DNA from: Ectothiorhodospiraceae bacterium
GTDB taxonomy: Bacteria > Pseudomonadota > Gammaproteobacteria > HK1
Assembly (NCBI GenBank): GCA_024234875.1
Contig: JACKNM010000002.1
Span: 310,001-374,000 of the forward strand
Reading direction: 5' to 3'
Length of the DNA stretch: 64,000 bases
This document shows positions 63,940 through 64,000 of this stretch, one piece after another. The notes under the pieces are model-generated. The model was not told the origin of the DNA, searched no databases, and saw only the letters and a program-made list of their open reading frames with translations. The position numbers and the translations under genes were made by a program. Position 1 is the stretch's first letter. Each line of letters begins with the position of its first letter.

Positions 63940-64000
63940 GCAAGCCCGATCACATCGAGCCTTGCTGGCAGGCATGGGCGGCGCTGGGGCTGTTGGTGCT
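63936..64000 (+). CDS. Start of a probable small membrane protein (truncated by window end)
   Basis: An open frame from GTG 63936 overlaps the preceding stop as GTGA and reads MSKPDHIEPCWQAWAALGLL before the window ends. The last visible residues look like the beginning of a membrane helix. Nothing more can be said about its function. Confidence 0.5.
   Translation, partial: MSKPDHIEPCWQAWAALGLLV

Noticed and set aside
1..64000. rRNA, tRNA or phage/integrase features
   Set aside because: No tRNA-like cloverleaf or TTCGA arm in suitable context, no rRNA motifs, and no integrase, transposase or phage structural gene was recognised.

Overview
The window is about 64 kb of very GC-rich, densely coding bacterial DNA. 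Lipoproteins, a TRAP solute receptor, ABC binding proteins with Sec signals and a PEP-CTERM protein point to a Gram-negative heterotroph, probably Pseudomonadota or a neighbouring phylum. No rRNA or tRNA is present, so the taxon cannot be fixed. I support 42 protein-coding genes, two of them cut by the window edges. Most long open frames opposite these genes are GC-driven shadows.

Left part (1-12.3 kb, all on the minus strand). A succinate dehydrogenase/fumarate reductase operon runs sdhB, two small membrane anchors, sdhA and a class I fumarase that leaves the window, giving two consecutive citric-acid-cycle steps. Upstream is a lone TRAP solute receptor (dctP) with a clear intrinsic terminator. 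Then comes a catabolic group: FAD oxidoreductase, pirin, DehI-like protein, short-chain dehydrogenase, amidase and a DUF6279 lipoprotein.

Middle left (12.5-24.6 kb). A CheY-like receiver and a CheX-like/histidine-kinase hybrid are followed by an ATC-hydrolase-family protein and an excisionase-type HTH regulator with a PBP-like domain. The regulator converges on a tungstate transporter operon (tupB-tupC-tupA). After an unusual repeat cluster come a Ser/Thr protein kinase, a DUF488 protein and two tandem paralogous amidases.

Centre (24.6-52 kb, minus strand). This is a secreted or cell-surface locus. Two giant genes of about 4,291 and 3,845 residues overlap by 4 nt and are followed by a glycine-rich secreted protein and a PEP-CTERM protein. 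Giant 1 contains a complete subtilisin domain with an apparent I9-type propeptide, set about 2,700 residues inside the chain. Giant 2 is a string of carboxypeptidase-regulatory and Ig-like modules that ends in a partly truncated tandem repeat.

Right part (52-64 kb). A PEP-mutase/isocitrate-lyase-family enzyme and a GlcD-like FAD oxidase are translationally coupled. Nearby are an old-yellow-enzyme homologue, a short-chain dehydrogenase and a complete Liv-type ABC importer operon. Then come an SRPBCC protein, a small secreted protein, an Acg-type nitroreductase and the start of a small membrane protein.

The most unusual element is a short repeat, core GGGTGTCCAGA. It occurs 10 times in 18410-18815 and 8 times in 27068-27360, all in one orientation. 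Further copies lie inside the reading frames of both giant genes. Its function is unknown to me, and it is the best candidate here for something undescribed.
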